From NCBI RefSeq assembly GCF_000186865.1, contig NW_008705566.1, forward strand, positions 1,667,699-1,731,698: 64,000 nucleotides of DNA. The letters are read 5' to 3'. Position numbers and translations under genes: made by a program. Below the pieces are notes generated by a model. It was not told the DNA's origin, ran no database searches, and saw only the letters and a list, made by a program, of their open reading frames with translations. This document shows, one piece after another, positions 53,480 through 63,285 of the stretch (position 1 is its first letter; every line of letters starts with the position of its first letter). The stretch is from Aureococcus anophagefferens. Taxonomy: Eukaryota; Sar; Pelagophyceae; Pelagomonadales; Pelagomonadaceae.

Positions 53480-55765
53480 ATGGCCGCCTCTCGCCACATT
53501 CCGATGGGCAGCCTCGCCCTCTTCGCACTCCTACGAGCCACACATGCCTGCACGACCATCGTCGCCAAGCTCGGCGGCACGACGTTCACGACGCACACGG
53601 CGGACTGCCCGGACTGCGATTTTCGGCTGGCGAAGATCAAGCGCCGCGTGCTGCCCAGCAGCGGCACGGAGGAGGTCATGATGTACCGGCGCCAGTACCC
53701 GCGGGAGGTCAGCGCGCGCGCGAAGACCTGGGACGTGGCCCAGTTGCGCGGTCCCACGGCGGCGCACGTCGCGTTCTGGTCCTCGGACGACTTCCAAAGA
53801 GCGCAGCGCGCGGGAAACGTAGCGGTGGAGGACATCGACGCCATCGCGGAGGAGGTCGGCGGCCTCGTCGGCGGCGCCACGAGCCTGAGCTACTACGAGG
53901 CGCTCTTCGCCATCGCCAACGAGGCCGGCGTCACCGTCGGCGAGAGCACGTGCTACGCGGCGCTGTCCGCGGCGCCCGCGGATCCGGCGCGCGACGCGGC
54001 CGCGGGCTTTACGGGCGCGATCTACGACATCGCGGCGCTGAGCCGCGTGGCGCTGGAGCGCTGCGCGACGGCGCGCTGCGCCGTGCGGCTCATGGGGCTG
54101 CTCGCGGAGGCGGGCGGCTACTACGCGGCGGGCATGGCGGGCTCCGAGGGCGGCGAGGGCCTGTCCGTGGCCGACGGCGACGAGGGCTGGATGTTCCACA
54201 TCTTGCCGGCGAACACGACGGACGGGAAGCGCGCGAGCGCCGTCTGGGCCGCGATGCGCGTGCGGGACGGCGAGGCCGTCGTCTGCGCGAACGCGTTCGT
54301 CATCCGCGGCGTGCCCGCGGCCGACGGGTTCGGCGCCGACGGACGAGACTACCTCGTGTCGACCAACATGGTCGACGCGGCGACGCACCACGATTTACAC
54401 ATCACGTACACGTCCGACGGCGAGCTCGACTTTTACGCGACGTACGGCGGCGGGTCCGACCCCTACAACCTGAAGCGCCAGTGGCGCATCTACGACCGCC
54501 TCGCGCCGTCGCTCGAGCTTCAGCCCGACGACGCCGTCATGGCGGCGCTCCACGACCGCGCGCGGCGGGAGCGCGTGCCCTTTGCGAAGACGGACGCGGA
54601 GCTCGGCGACACGGGCGAGTTCCCCGCGGGCGTCTGGCCCGACCTGCCCAAGGCCTACCGGGACCGCGTCCAGGGCGCCTACTATCCGGTCGCCGTGGCC
54701 ATCGAGACCGTGGCGACGCCGACGGACGCCGAAACGTTGATCGACGCGGCGAACGTCGTCGCGTCGCTCATGCGCGAGATCTACGCGGGGACGAAATTCG
54801 ACGCGTCGCTCGACCTCCGGGGCGGCGCCTTCGGCGACCCCGAGGAGCTGCCCGGCGCGCCGCGGCGCGTGTCCATCCAGCGCACGTCCTTCTGGCACGT
54901 CGGCCAGTCGTCGCTGCTCCTCGACCGCCGCCGGTCGACGGTGCTCCGCTACGGCCAGTACTCGCCCCACGTCGGGCCCTTCGTGCCGCTCCTCGTCGCC
55001 GGCGACGCGGAGCCGCCCGTGGAATTGACGTCGGGCAGCCTCTTCGAGGCGCCGGCGGCCTTTGGGGACGCCGCGGGCGCGCCGCGGTCCCTCTTCTGGG
55101 CCGCGGCGCTCTTGGGCGGCTGGAGCCGCCAGTTCTTCCGCGTCGCGCAGCCCGAGGTCGCCGCGCGGCGCGACGCCGTCGAGGCGGCGAACAGCGTCGA
55201 GCGACGGGAGTGTTTTTTTTGCGTGAATTTCGCCTGAACATGTGAAGAAATCCGACCTCGTCGCACTCGGTAGGCGGCGAACGACGCGGCGCTGCTCGCC
55301 GCGCTGCGCGCGGGCGACGGCTCCGATGAGGCCTTCGCGAAATTTAACGGCGCCGCGGCCGCGCGCGCGACGTCGGAAACTTTGGCCGCGTTCGCCGCCT
55401 TCGTCGTCAAGTACCGCGACGGCTACGTCGTCACGGACCGCTGCGGCGCCGTCGACGACGTCACGGCCAAGTGCGACGCCTGCCCCGAGGACAACCCGAG
55501 CTCGTCCTACGACATCTCGACGAAGAGCATGACGTACCTCGACTGGTGGAAGGCCGCGGTGAACCCGCCGGCGCCGTTCCCGCCGGCGCTCGTCGCCGAG
55601 GCGCCCGCGGCGACGTCGTCGGGGCTCCTGGCGCACGCGGCGACCTTCTCCCTCGGCGCGGCGCTCGCGGCGGCCCTGGTGACGCTCCGCGGCGCGCGGC
55701 CCCCGCGGAGCGGCGCCGCCGCCGCCGCGGGCTACGGCGCCGCGCCGGCCGACGACGCGCTCTGA
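53480..55765 (+). CDS. Secreted C69-family dipeptidase (PepD-like) with C-terminal membrane anchor, one introner
   Basis: Exons 53480-55183 and 55274-55765 (731 residues). The signal peptide ends LLRATHA, exactly before Cys24, which starts CTTIVAKLGGTTFTTHTADC. C69 peptidases are N-terminal nucleophile enzymes that use such an exposed Cys. Further family features are RQYPREV, EVGGLVGGATSLSYYEALFA, NEAGVTVGESTCYA, GDEGWMFHILPAN and a C-terminal membrane segment (HAATFSLGAALAAALVTL). It probably cleaves dipeptides in an acidic or surface compartment. Splicing the 90-nt insert joins AVE to AANDAALLAAL. Confidence 0.85.
55184..55273 (+). mobile_element. Introner-type intron (copy 2), possible GC donor
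   Basis: 90-nt intron, nearly identical over its first 60 bases to the introner at 47860, with about 10 extra bases before the end. The 8-bp duplication GCGGCGAA occurs at 55184-55191 and 55274-55281. Insert ends: CAGCGTC and GGTAG. Exact removal requires a GC donor at 55184. A GT donor inside the insert at 55196 also keeps frame and would add four residues (AANS). Confidence 0.9.
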
Positions 55766-55816
55766 TGCCTCGTTTCTTATTATTATTATGGGTGCTTCAC
55801 TATGATGCCTCGTTTC
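55763..55816. repeat. Duplicated 14-mer after a stop codon
   Basis: TGATGCCTCGTTTC occurs at 55763-55776, overlapping the stop of the dipeptidase gene, and again at 55803-55816. A TTATTATTATTAT run lies between. This is the same kind of gene-end duplication as at 3506 and 14233. Confidence 0.85.
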
Positions 55817-55842
55817 ATTCCTCGGCCCGACGGCCCCGGGCT

Positions 55843-56454
55843 CTAGCTCGCCGCGGGCTCGCCGAGCTTGGACGCGTCGATGGACACGGTCGCCGTGAGG
55901 TTGATGCTCTCCTGGAGCATCGGGACCGGGTCGAGGGCGACGGAGAAGCTGAGGTCGCTGAAGCAGAAGGCCGCCGCGTGCTCGAAGCCGACGACGGTGT
56001 GCACGACGAGCGCCTCGAGGTGCTTGACGAAGCCCAGCAGCGCCTCCTCGAGCTCCGCGACGACCTCGGCGCAGAACTTGCCCGGCGCGCGGCCCTTCGC
56101 CGGCGGCGCCGACGGGTGGTCCGCGAGGCTCTTCCAGGTCGGCATGCGCTTCCCGAGGCTCAGCGGGGTCCTTCCGGCGCTCACGTCGCTGCCGAAGAGC
56201 GTAAAATCCACGCTCACGCCGACGGCGTCGGCGAGGCCGAGCGCGCCGACGGCCGCGCCGAAGTCGTCCATGAACGCGTTGATCGTCTTCTGGCACACGT
56301 GCAACTCGTGCTTCTCCGCGAGAGCCAGCCCTTTGACGGTGGTGGCCATGGCCGCGGCGTGCGCTTCGGCGTCCTTGGCCTCCGCCTTGGCTTTGCTGGC
56401 GTACCGCTCCGCATCCGCCTCGAATGCGGTCTTGGACGACGCGCCGGCGCCCAT
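55843..56454 (-). CDS. Myristoylation-type protein of unknown function
   Basis: 203 residues beginning MGAGASSK, a good N-myristoylation signal (Gly2, small residue at 6). A helical Ala/Lys stretch (AERYASKAKAEAKDAEAHA) is followed by a domain with ELHVCQKTINAFMDDFGAAV, VGVSVDFTLFGSDV and VAELEEALLGFVKHLEAL, and a beta-rich end LSFSVALDPVPMLQESINLT. The alternation suggests a lipid-binding or tubular-lipid-like fold, but no family was recognised. It is divergent from the CXXC gene. Confidence 0.6.
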   Translation of the reverse strand: MGAGASSKTAFEADAERYASKAKAEAKDAEAHAAAMATTVKGLALAEKHELHVCQKTINAFMDDFGAAVGALGLADAVGVSVDFTLFGSDVSAGRTPLSLGKRMPTWKSLADHPSAPPAKGRAPGKFCAEVVAELEEALLGFVKHLEALVVHTVVGFEHAAAFCFSDLSFSVALDPVPMLQESINLTATVSIDASKLGEPAAS

Positions 56455-56635
56455 GCTCGATGGGCTGCGCTGAGAGCTCGAGAGCCCGAAGCACCATCGA
56501 TGCACCAGGGGAAGCGCAGACTTTGGCGAAACGTTACCGTCGTGCCTCAGGCATGGAGGGGGTCGTGGCAACGCGTTCACCTTCATGTGACCGCCGTTGC
56601 ACGCCACACGCCGGAGCGTAAAGCAACAAACCAAG

Positions 56636-58900
56636 ATGGCGTCGCTCCGCGCTTTGATCCTCTCGCAGGACAGCGACGACGAGGCGCCCGCGCCCGCCCC
56701 GGCGCCGGCGCCGGCGCCGCGCAAGTCGTCGGCGCGCAAGGCGCCGCGGCGCGCCAGCGGCGGCGGCGGCGACGACCCCTCCGAGAAGCCGAGCCGCGCG
56801 CGCGTGGACCAGCACTCCCTCGCCAAGGGCGTCGCGGCGACCTTCGGCCACGGCGCCGTCAAGGCGTCGGAGTGCGGCCGCGACCCGTGCCTCGGCTGGC
56901 GCTTCGTCGGCTCGAAGCGGACCTTCCCGTCGCACGGCCTGCCGGCGCGGCCCGCGCGGCGCCTCGAGGACCAGCGGGGCATCCTGCTCGACATCCTGCG
57001 GCGCGCGGCGGCGCGGACCGACGCGGACGCGCTGCGCGCGGCCGCGTGCGCGCTGCGCGTCGCGCGGGGCTACGACGCCGAGGTCGCGCGGCTCGTCGTC
57101 GCCGTCGCCCGGCGCGACGCGGCGCTCCGGCCGCCGCTGCGGGCCTGGCTCGCGGGCGTCGTGCGCTGGACGAAGGCCGCCGTGCCCGGCGACAAGGCGG
57201 GCGGCTCCAAGTACCTGCGGATCTACGCCGCGCCCGCGCCCGAGGACCGCGCCGAGGCGCTCGACCTCTACTTCAAGCTCACGGGCGCCCGGGGCGAGGA
57301 CCTGCGCCAGGCGGCGGAGACGCTCCTCGAGTTCGAGAAGGCCGGCGGCCGCGACCGCGTCGCCGCGCGCGCGGCCAAGGTGCGGCGCGCGTACTGCCAC
57401 GCAAGGCTCGCCGCGGTGCTCCTGCTCCCCGCGCGCGCCCACGCGGACGTCGTGGACCTCGACGACGACGCGTCCGTCGACGACGTCCTGCTGCCGCTGG
57501 ACCGCGCGGTCGTGTCGTCCGCCGGGCGCGCGCGCGAGTCGCTGGCGACCGCGCGTACGCTCTGCGTCGAGCTGCTCCGCATGAACGTCCGCGAGGGCGA
57601 GGACGAGCAGACCTGGCGCCGCCAGGCCGCCCTGGCGGCGGCGCTCCTCGCGCGCGCCGCCGCGGCGCTCGGCGACGACCCGCGGTCGCCGGCGCGGAAC
57701 CCGGCGGTCGGCCTCGACGACGGCCACCTCTTCACCGGGCAGCGCGCGCTGCTGGGGTTGCGGCGCGGCGCGGGCGACGCCCGCGACGTCGCGGCCTGGC
57801 TCGCCGTCGACGGCGGCGCCGCGGGGCGCCTCGGGGCCGGCGACGTCGAACACGCGGAGGCGTGTCTCGCGGCGGAGGCGAGTCGCGGCGGCGCCGCGGA
57901 CCGCTGCTACTTCGCCGCGGCCGCGGTGGACCTGGCCCTCTGCCGCGCCGGCGGCCGCGTCGGCGCCGCGGAGTGGGCGCTCCTCGGCGGCGCCGTGGGC
58001 GTCGCGCTCGGCCCGGGCGACGGCGGCGTCTTCGTGCCCCGGAGCGAGCGCGCGACCGCGCGCCGCGCGGTCTTTCCCGCGGGAAGCCCCCGCGCGGACG
58101 CCTGGACGTCCGTCTTCTTCGACCTGCGGGCCAGCGAGCCGGACCTGGCGTCCCTCGCGAACCGGGCCCTCGTCGCGGCGCTGCTGGGCACGCCGCGGTC
58201 CCGCGACTTCGCGGCGCGCGCCGTCGCCGCGGTCCGCGCGCCGCGCGCCGTCGTCCAGCCCGCGAGCGACGACCTGCCGCGCGAGCGGCGGCCCCGGCCG
58301 GGCAGCCGCGCCGAGATGGACGCGCTCCTGGCGGTGCTCGCCGACCGGCGCGCCGTCGCGGCGCCGTCGCTCCGGGACCCGCGCGTGACGGAGCCCGCGG
58401 ACGTCGCGCGAGCCCTCCTCGACCTCGACGCGGCGCCCGCGGCGCCGGCGCGCGCGCCCAAGCGCGCCCGGGCCTGCGGCTCCTGCGAGGCCTGCCTCTC
58501 GACGGACGCGGACGACTGCGGGTCGTGCATGCACTGCCGGTCGAAGGCGCACAACGGCCGCTACGCGGCGCGGCGCTGCGCGCGCCGCGTCTGCCTCGCG
58601 ATCCGCGACCGCGCGAACGCGAAGCGGCGCAAGTTCCGCGTCCCGGACGCCGCGCACCCGCCGCCGCCGCCGCCGCCGCGCGAGCCGGACCTCGTCTGCT
58701 CGCCCGCGCGGTCGCGGTCGCGGTCCGTCGACTCGGACGACGACGACGCCGCCGCGAGCCCCGCGCCGCCGCGGCCGCGCGCGAGCCCGCCCGCGCCGCG
58801 GCCGCGCGCGAGCCCGCCCGCGCCGCGGCCGCCGAGCCCCGCTCGCGACGTGTCGCGCCAGGCGCACCGCGCGAGGAAGCAGGCCAAGCAGCGGCAGTAA
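56636..58900 (+). CDS. CXXC zinc-finger (CpG-binding type) nuclear protein
   Basis: 754 residues from the ATG at 56636 (MASLRALILSQDSDDEAP). Basic, Pro/Ala-rich start; then a large helical body (about 60-590) that I do not recognise. Residues about 613-655 are a zf-CXXC domain: ACGSCEACLSTDADDCGSC, MHCRSKAHNGRYA and CARRVC, with the paired CGxCxxC / CGxCxxC spacing of CpG-binding domains in MLL, DNMT1 and CFP1. The Ser/Pro-rich tail has a repeated PRASPPAPRP unit. Binding to unmethylated CpG and a chromatin role are inferred; no methyltransferase or SET domain is present. Confidence 0.75.
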   Translation: MASLRALILSQDSDDEAPAPAPAPAPAPRKSSARKAPRRASGGGGDDPSEKPSRARVDQHSLAKGVAATFGHGAVKASECGRDPCLGWRFVGSKRTFPSHGLPARPARRLEDQRGILLDILRRAAARTDADALRAAACALRVARGYDAEVARLVVAVARRDAALRPPLRAWLAGVVRWTKAAVPGDKAGGSKYLRIYAAPAPEDRAEALDLYFKLTGARGEDLRQAAETLLEFEKAGGRDRVAARAAKVRRAYCHARLAAVLLLPARAHADVVDLDDDASVDDVLLPLDRAVVSSAGRARESLATARTLCVELLRMNVREGEDEQTWRRQAALAAALLARAAAALGDDPRSPARNPAVGLDDGHLFTGQRALLGLRRGAGDARDVAAWLAVDGGAAGRLGAGDVEHAEACLAAEASRGGAADRCYFAAAAVDLALCRAGGRVGAAEWALLGGAVGVALGPGDGGVFVPRSERATARRAVFPAGSPRADAWTSVFFDLRASEPDLASLANRALVAALLGTPRSRDFAARAVAAVRAPRAVVQPASDDLPRERRPRPGSRAEMDALLAVLADRRAVAAPSLRDPRVTEPADVARALLDLDAAPAAPARAPKRARACGSCEACLSTDADDCGSCMHCRSKAHNGRYAARRCARRVCLAIRDRANAKRRKFRVPDAAHPPPPPPPREPDLVCSPARSRSRSVDSDDDDAAASPAPPRPRASPPAPRPRASPPAPRPPSPARDVSRQAHRARKQAKQRQ

Positions 58901-58964
58901 TTTAGAGAGCCCCCGGCCGCGCGTCGGAGGCGGCGCGGTCCCCCTCGGTCCCCCGGCGGCGGCC

Positions 58965-60044
58965 TCAGGGCGGCGACGTGGACTTGGAGAGGTCGAGCTT
59001 CGTCGCGTCGCGCATGACGATGTGCTCGATGCGGACGGCGCCGATGAGGGCCTCGGGGAGCTCCGCGGGCGCGCCGCCCTGGAGGAGGAAGGCGAGGTCG
59101 GCGATGACGACGGACGCGCGGTCGATCGCGAGGCCGATGGTGTACTGGGCGATGCGGCTCGACGCGATGTTGCAGTCGACCTCGAAGTAGTCGCCGTCGG
59201 GCGGCGCGAAGTAGAACTGCTGGATCTTGTTCCCCAGCAGCGTCGGCACCTCGCCGACGGCGCGCTTCACGACGAACGGCGCGTTGACGCACCTGGGGAT
59301 GAGCTTGAACGTGTTGTTGCGCCACTTGTGCAGCTTGTCGTTCGTCGCGAACTGGCCGCCGCCCTCGCCGCCGGGCGACGTGATGGGCTCGAAGAAGCGC
59401 TTCGCGACGTGGCCGAAGGGCGTGTCCGCGCCGAAGATCGCGTCGCGGTCCGGCAGGCCCAGGTACATGCAGAACGACTTGTAGGGCGGCCCGGGCACCT
59501 GGAGCTGGACGATCATCGTGTAGGGCCGCTTGCCCTCCACGAGCAGCCCGCTCTCGGCCCAGAGCGCGGCCATGCGGTCCTTGAGGTGCCGCGCCATGTG
59601 CGGCTGCGGCTCGTCGATGTCGAACAGGTCGCAGTCGAGCAGGTGGAAGAGCGCGGGGCCGCAGGGCACCTTGACCTTGTCCATGAGGTAGCTCGGGCCC
59701 CGCACCTTGAACCCGTAGGGGTCCGGCTCGCTCCAGTAGGCGCCGTCGCGCAGCAGCAGCCGCTTCGACTTCGGATCGCGGAACGCCTGGCCCGCGGCGC
59801 CGCTCAGGTCCGTCGGCAAAATGGAGCCGCGCTCGCTCGGCGCGTCGCCGCCGGCCTCCTCCTCGGGCTCGTCGAGCGTCGACCGTCGCCGGCTCAAAGT
59901 CCGCTGCGGGCCCTCGGGCAGCTCCTCGCTCTCGCGGCCGTACGGCTCGGGCGCCGGCGACGCGTCCGCGCGGCTCGCGGCCTTGGGGCTCGGCCAGGCG
60001 ACGACGTAGACCCGGCCCGTCAGCACGGCCCAGGTCAGCAGCAC
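58965..60044 (-). CDS. EDR2 C-terminal / DUF1336 domain protein
   Basis: 359 residues. After a disordered N-terminus, residues about 105-345 match DUF1336 (EDR2_C): YGFKVRGPSYLMDKVKVPCG, LFHLLDCDLFDIDEP, MIVQLQVPGPPYKSFCMYLG, FKLIPRCVNAPFVVKRAVGE, TLLGNKIQQFYFAPPDGDYF, EVDCNIASSRIAQYTIG and VVIADLAFLLQG. In plants this domain accompanies START and PH domains in EDR2, a lipid-associated regulator; here it stands alone. The N-terminal hydrophobic stretch (LLTWAVLTGRVYVVAWP) may be an anchor. The true start could lie in an unseen upstream exon. Confidence 0.88.
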   Translation of the reverse strand: MLLTWAVLTGRVYVVAWPSPKAASRADASPAPEPYGRESEELPEGPQRTLSRRRSTLDEPEEEAGGDAPSERGSILPTDLSGAAGQAFRDPKSKRLLLRDGAYWSEPDPYGFKVRGPSYLMDKVKVPCGPALFHLLDCDLFDIDEPQPHMARHLKDRMAALWAESGLLVEGKRPYTMIVQLQVPGPPYKSFCMYLGLPDRDAIFGADTPFGHVAKRFFEPITSPGGEGGGQFATNDKLHKWRNNTFKLIPRCVNAPFVVKRAVGEVPTLLGNKIQQFYFAPPDGDYFEVDCNIASSRIAQYTIGLAIDRASVVIADLAFLLQGGAPAELPEALIGAVRIEHIVMRDATKLDLSKSTSPP

Positions 60045-60425
60045 CTAAGAAGCGGACATGAGTTCCTTCCGACCGTCGCGCGCGCGCGCGCGGCCGCCAC
60101 GCACCACGAGCACGGCGGTGGCGCACTGGCCCTGCTGCGTCGATGCGATGGAGATGGCGCCGTCGAGCGCCGCGGCGTCGAGTCGGATCATAATAATCCG
60201 CTTATCGCCGCGGGCCTGGCCCACGACAAGTCGACGTGCGGCTCGCACCAATCGAGGCGACGCGCCGATGGAGACTGTCGAAAATCTGTGGCAGCCGAGT
60301 GTGCGGCCGATGAGGCAGCATGCGTTGCCGCTAACATCAGCCCGCACGCCAGCGCCTCGCTCTTGCCTCGCCAGAATTCGAGGTCGAGGCAAGTGTCGAG
60401 GCAGGATAAGAGCCACCCGCGCGCA
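60045..60425. other. 381-bp intergenic region
   Basis: No convincing gene. It lies between the stop of the sulfotransferase gene and the start of the DUF1336 gene, both on the minus strand, so it should contain the latter's promoter. A 123-residue minus-strand open frame fills it but has no recognisable features. A short repeat CGAGGCAAGTGTCGAGGCAGG is present near 60384. Confidence 0.4.
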
Positions 60426-62204
60426 TTATGATCCCAGCGACTCCACCCCGTCGAGCCGCGCCTCGTCCTCCCCCGTGTCCGCGTTGCGCTCGACGACCGC
60501 TTTGACGGCCATGGGCGTGAGACTCCACGGCGCCCACCGGTCCGTCACGCGCGGCGACGCGGGGTCGTAGTGCGCGTGGGGCTCGAGGAGCGAGTAGCCG
60601 AGCGCCGACGTCCGGGCGTCGAGCGCGACGAGGCGCGCCCAGCCCGCCGGGTCGCCGGTCCTCGCGCCGCCGGCGTCGAGGAAGTCGCGGAACGCGCGGA
60701 GCCGCGCGAGGCCGGACGCGTCGGAGAGGAACTTGATGCCCTCGGTGGCGTTGTGGAGGTTGAGCCGCCGGGACCGCCGGCACGCGGCGAAGGGCGCGCA
60801 GGCCGCGGCGAGGCGGCCGTCGCCCGGCGGTAGGTCCGGCATCGCGAAGCGGACGATGCGCTCGCACGGGCACGTGAGCGACAGCCGCTCGTAGCGGACG
60901 ACGCCGACGCGGGCCGGCGCCTCGTCCCAGGCCTCGAGGTCCCCGGCGAGGACCTCGTGGATGCGCGCCCAGTCCTCGACGGCCGCGAGCTGCTCCGCGA
61001 GCGCGCCGCCGCCCGCGGCCTCGCACTCGCTGGCGTTGCCCCGCCGCGGCGCGCGCGTCCGATTCGCGACGACTCGCCCCGGCGGCGCGCGACTCCGCGG
61101 CGCGCCGCCGAAGAGGCGCCGCCAACTCGGTGGTCGAGCGAACCTCGTCGTCGTCGGGCGGCGCTCGCGGCGGCGCTGCTCTTTGTAGGCGGCCATGCGC
61201 GCCTTGTGCGCCGCGACCTCGCAGGCCTTGACCGCGGTCTTGTGCGCCTCCGCCGCCTCGGCGCCCTTGTGGGTCAGCGGCGACTTGACCGTGACGAGGA
61301 AGCGCACGCGCCTCGCGGGCCGGAAGACCGCGTCGAGCCAGCGAATTTTCATGATGTTCGCGGGAGACTTCTCCACGAGGTAGGCGCGGGCCATGTCCCA
61401 GTAGAGCGACCACATGCGCCAGAGGGTCACGAGCGCCGCGTCCGCGTCGACCGCGTCGGCTTCCGTGAGGTGGTTCGACAGGTTGCCCGGCCTGTAGACG
61501 TCGGCGACGACGGGCGACACGAAGCGCTGGCCCTCGAGCTTCAGCAGCCACTGGCCCTCGACGTTCGTGTGGACGCAGCGCGTCGTCTCCGCGCACCTAT
61601 CCATGCCCTCCGCGAGGCCCGCCTGCGCGACGAGCGTCCGCAGGAGCGACGTGCCGCTGTTCGGCGAGCCCGCGACGAAGATCATCGAGTGCCGCGCGAC
61701 CTCCGCCTTGACGGCCGTCGCGTTCGCCCGCCACCAGCGATCGACGTCGACGGCCGGCGGCGGCGCGACGGTCCCGCGGGCCTCGTAGGGCGCGCCCGCC
61801 TTCCCGGCGCATTCCCGCCGCTTCCAGCATTTGTGCGTGCGCGTGTGGCACTTCAAGCCGTCCTCCTTGCAAAAGTACCCGACGTAGCCTTTCGGCGGCT
61901 CGCCGCGCGGCCATACTCGTTCCGACGGGCCCGCGGATCGCGCCGCCGCGGTCGACGTCCGACTTTTCAAGCGGTCCCGGGCAGCGCGCGCTCGCTTGCG
62001 ACCCTCGCCGTCCGGGGTCCGGCGACTCCGAGCCGACAATGAACTGGGCGGGCCGCAGCTCGCCGCCAGCCAGCACTTCTTCGTGCGCGTGGAGCACTTG
62101 AGGCCGCCCTCTTTGCATACATAGCCTCGTTCGGGCTCCCCGCGAGGCAGATCCTGCGAGCCGGCCCGCCAGATCAACGCGAGCAAAATAGGCCGCATCG
62201 TCAT
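60426..62204 (-). CDS. Secretory sulfotransferase with duplicated N-terminal Cys motif
   Basis: 592 residues. Signal peptide MTMRPILLALIWRAGS. Two Cys-rich repeats follow: RGEPERGYVCKEGGLKCSTR (then TKKCW) near 21-45 and RGEPPKGYVGYFCKEDGLKC (then HTRTHKCW) near 101-128. The sulfotransferase domain has the PAPS-binding loop IFVAGSPNSGTSLLRTL, and EKSPANIMKIRWLDAVF with RFLVTVKSP (3' phosphosulfate loop). A basic insertion (about 320-380) interrupts the domain. It would transfer sulfate from PAPS to glycans or proteins in the Golgi. The Cys repeats may bind the substrate. Confidence 0.8.
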   Translation of the reverse strand: MTMRPILLALIWRAGSQDLPRGEPERGYVCKEGGLKCSTRTKKCWLAASCGPPSSLSARSRRTPDGEGRKRARAARDRLKSRTSTAAARSAGPSERVWPRGEPPKGYVGYFCKEDGLKCHTRTHKCWKRRECAGKAGAPYEARGTVAPPPAVDVDRWWRANATAVKAEVARHSMIFVAGSPNSGTSLLRTLVAQAGLAEGMDRCAETTRCVHTNVEGQWLLKLEGQRFVSPVVADVYRPGNLSNHLTEADAVDADAALVTLWRMWSLYWDMARAYLVEKSPANIMKIRWLDAVFRPARRVRFLVTVKSPLTHKGAEAAEAHKTAVKACEVAAHKARMAAYKEQRRRERRPTTTRFARPPSWRRLFGGAPRSRAPPGRVVANRTRAPRRGNASECEAAGGGALAEQLAAVEDWARIHEVLAGDLEAWDEAPARVGVVRYERLSLTCPCERIVRFAMPDLPPGDGRLAAACAPFAACRRSRRLNLHNATEGIKFLSDASGLARLRAFRDFLDAGGARTGDPAGWARLVALDARTSALGYSLLEPHAHYDPASPRVTDRWAPWSLTPMAVKAVVERNADTGEDEARLDGVESLGS

Positions 62205-62337
62205 CCCCAGCGATGCATGCTAGCTGCTACGATGCTGCCCATAAGCGCCACATTGAAGTACAACATCGCCGAACGCTCAACTGCGAACGCTGCGGATCGA
62301 GCGGGCTGCGATTCGTCGACGGGGCAGCCTTCTCACT

Positions 62338-63285
62338 ATGGCGACTCCGACGGCGCGCGCGACGGCGTTCTATGCCGCCTTCCTGTCGTCCTGGTTCGGC
62401 GGGTCGTTCATCACGGCGGCGCTCATCCTCTGCCCCGTCTGGGGCTGGTTCAGGGACCCGAAGCCGTTCCTCGCGTGCTGGCTTTTGTACGGCGCCTACC
62501 GCCTGGTCTTCCCCATCACGGAGTCGGAGGCCTTCAAGAAGCGGTGCAGCTTCGCGAGCCGGGAATACTTCGACACGTTCGAGATGGTCTACGACGGCGT
62601 CGCGCAGGCCGAGCTCGCCGGCAGCGAGAGGCGGCTCTTCGGCTTCCACCCGCACGGCATCCTCTTATGCGGCTGGACGATGGCCATCGCGGACGAGCGC
62701 ACGCACGCGTGGCGGGCGGCCTGGCTCGCGACGAAGTGGGTGACGATCATGCCCCTCGTGAGCGAGTGGATGGTGAAGCTGGGCGTCCAGGCCGTCCAGA
62801 GCGACAATTTCAAGCGGCTCGTGAAGTCGGGCAAGAACGTGTGCATGGCCATCGGCGGCTTCGAGGAGGCGACCTACTTCGAGCACGGCAAGTACAAGGT
62901 CTTCCTAAAGGGCCGCGGCGGCTTCGTCAAGTACTGCCTCAAGCACGGCTACCGCATCCACCCCGTCTTCACGTTCGGCGAGGAGCGGACGTTCCGCAGC
63001 GTCAACGCGGGCCTCCGCTGGCGCCTGCTCCTGAACAAGATCTCGCTGCCCGGCGTCGTCTTTTTAGGCCGCTGGCTCTGGTGCCCCTTCATGCCCATCC
63101 CCGACGCGCGGCTCACGACGGTCGTCGGCGCGGCGCTGGACGGCATGCCCCAGATCGACGAGCCGACGCGCGCGGACGTGGCCAAATGGGCCCGGGCCTA
63201 CGAGGACGCGCTCCGGGACCTCTTCGAGCGGCACCGGGGCGCCTACGCCGCCGACGGGGACGAGGCCACGCTCGAGGTGCTCTAG
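62338..63285 (+). CDS. Diacylglycerol acyltransferase type 2 (DGAT2) family
   Basis: 315 residues. Acyl-CoA:diacylglycerol acyltransferase type 2, making triacylglycerol at the ER. An N-terminal membrane hairpin (AAFLSSWFGGSFITAALILC and FLACWLLYGAYRLVF) is followed by the active-site motif LFGFHPHGILLCG (HPHG), VCMAIGGFEEATYFEHG (GGxxE), VFLKGRGGFVKYCLKHGYRI and PVFTFGEERTF. The length and motif order are normal for the family. The stop codon shares the palindrome CTAG with the stop of the convergent gene. Confidence 0.93.
   Translation: MATPTARATAFYAAFLSSWFGGSFITAALILCPVWGWFRDPKPFLACWLLYGAYRLVFPITESEAFKKRCSFASREYFDTFEMVYDGVAQAELAGSERRLFGFHPHGILLCGWTMAIADERTHAWRAAWLATKWVTIMPLVSEWMVKLGVQAVQSDNFKRLVKSGKNVCMAIGGFEEATYFEHGKYKVFLKGRGGFVKYCLKHGYRIHPVFTFGEERTFRSVNAGLRWRLLLNKISLPGVVFLGRWLWCPFMPIPDARLTTVVGAALDGMPQIDEPTRADVAKWARAYEDALRDLFERHRGAYAADGDEATLEVL

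Noticed and set aside
60045..60416. 123-residue minus-strand frame upstream of the DUF1336 gene
   Set aside because: No motif, leader or homologous pattern; more likely promoter DNA.
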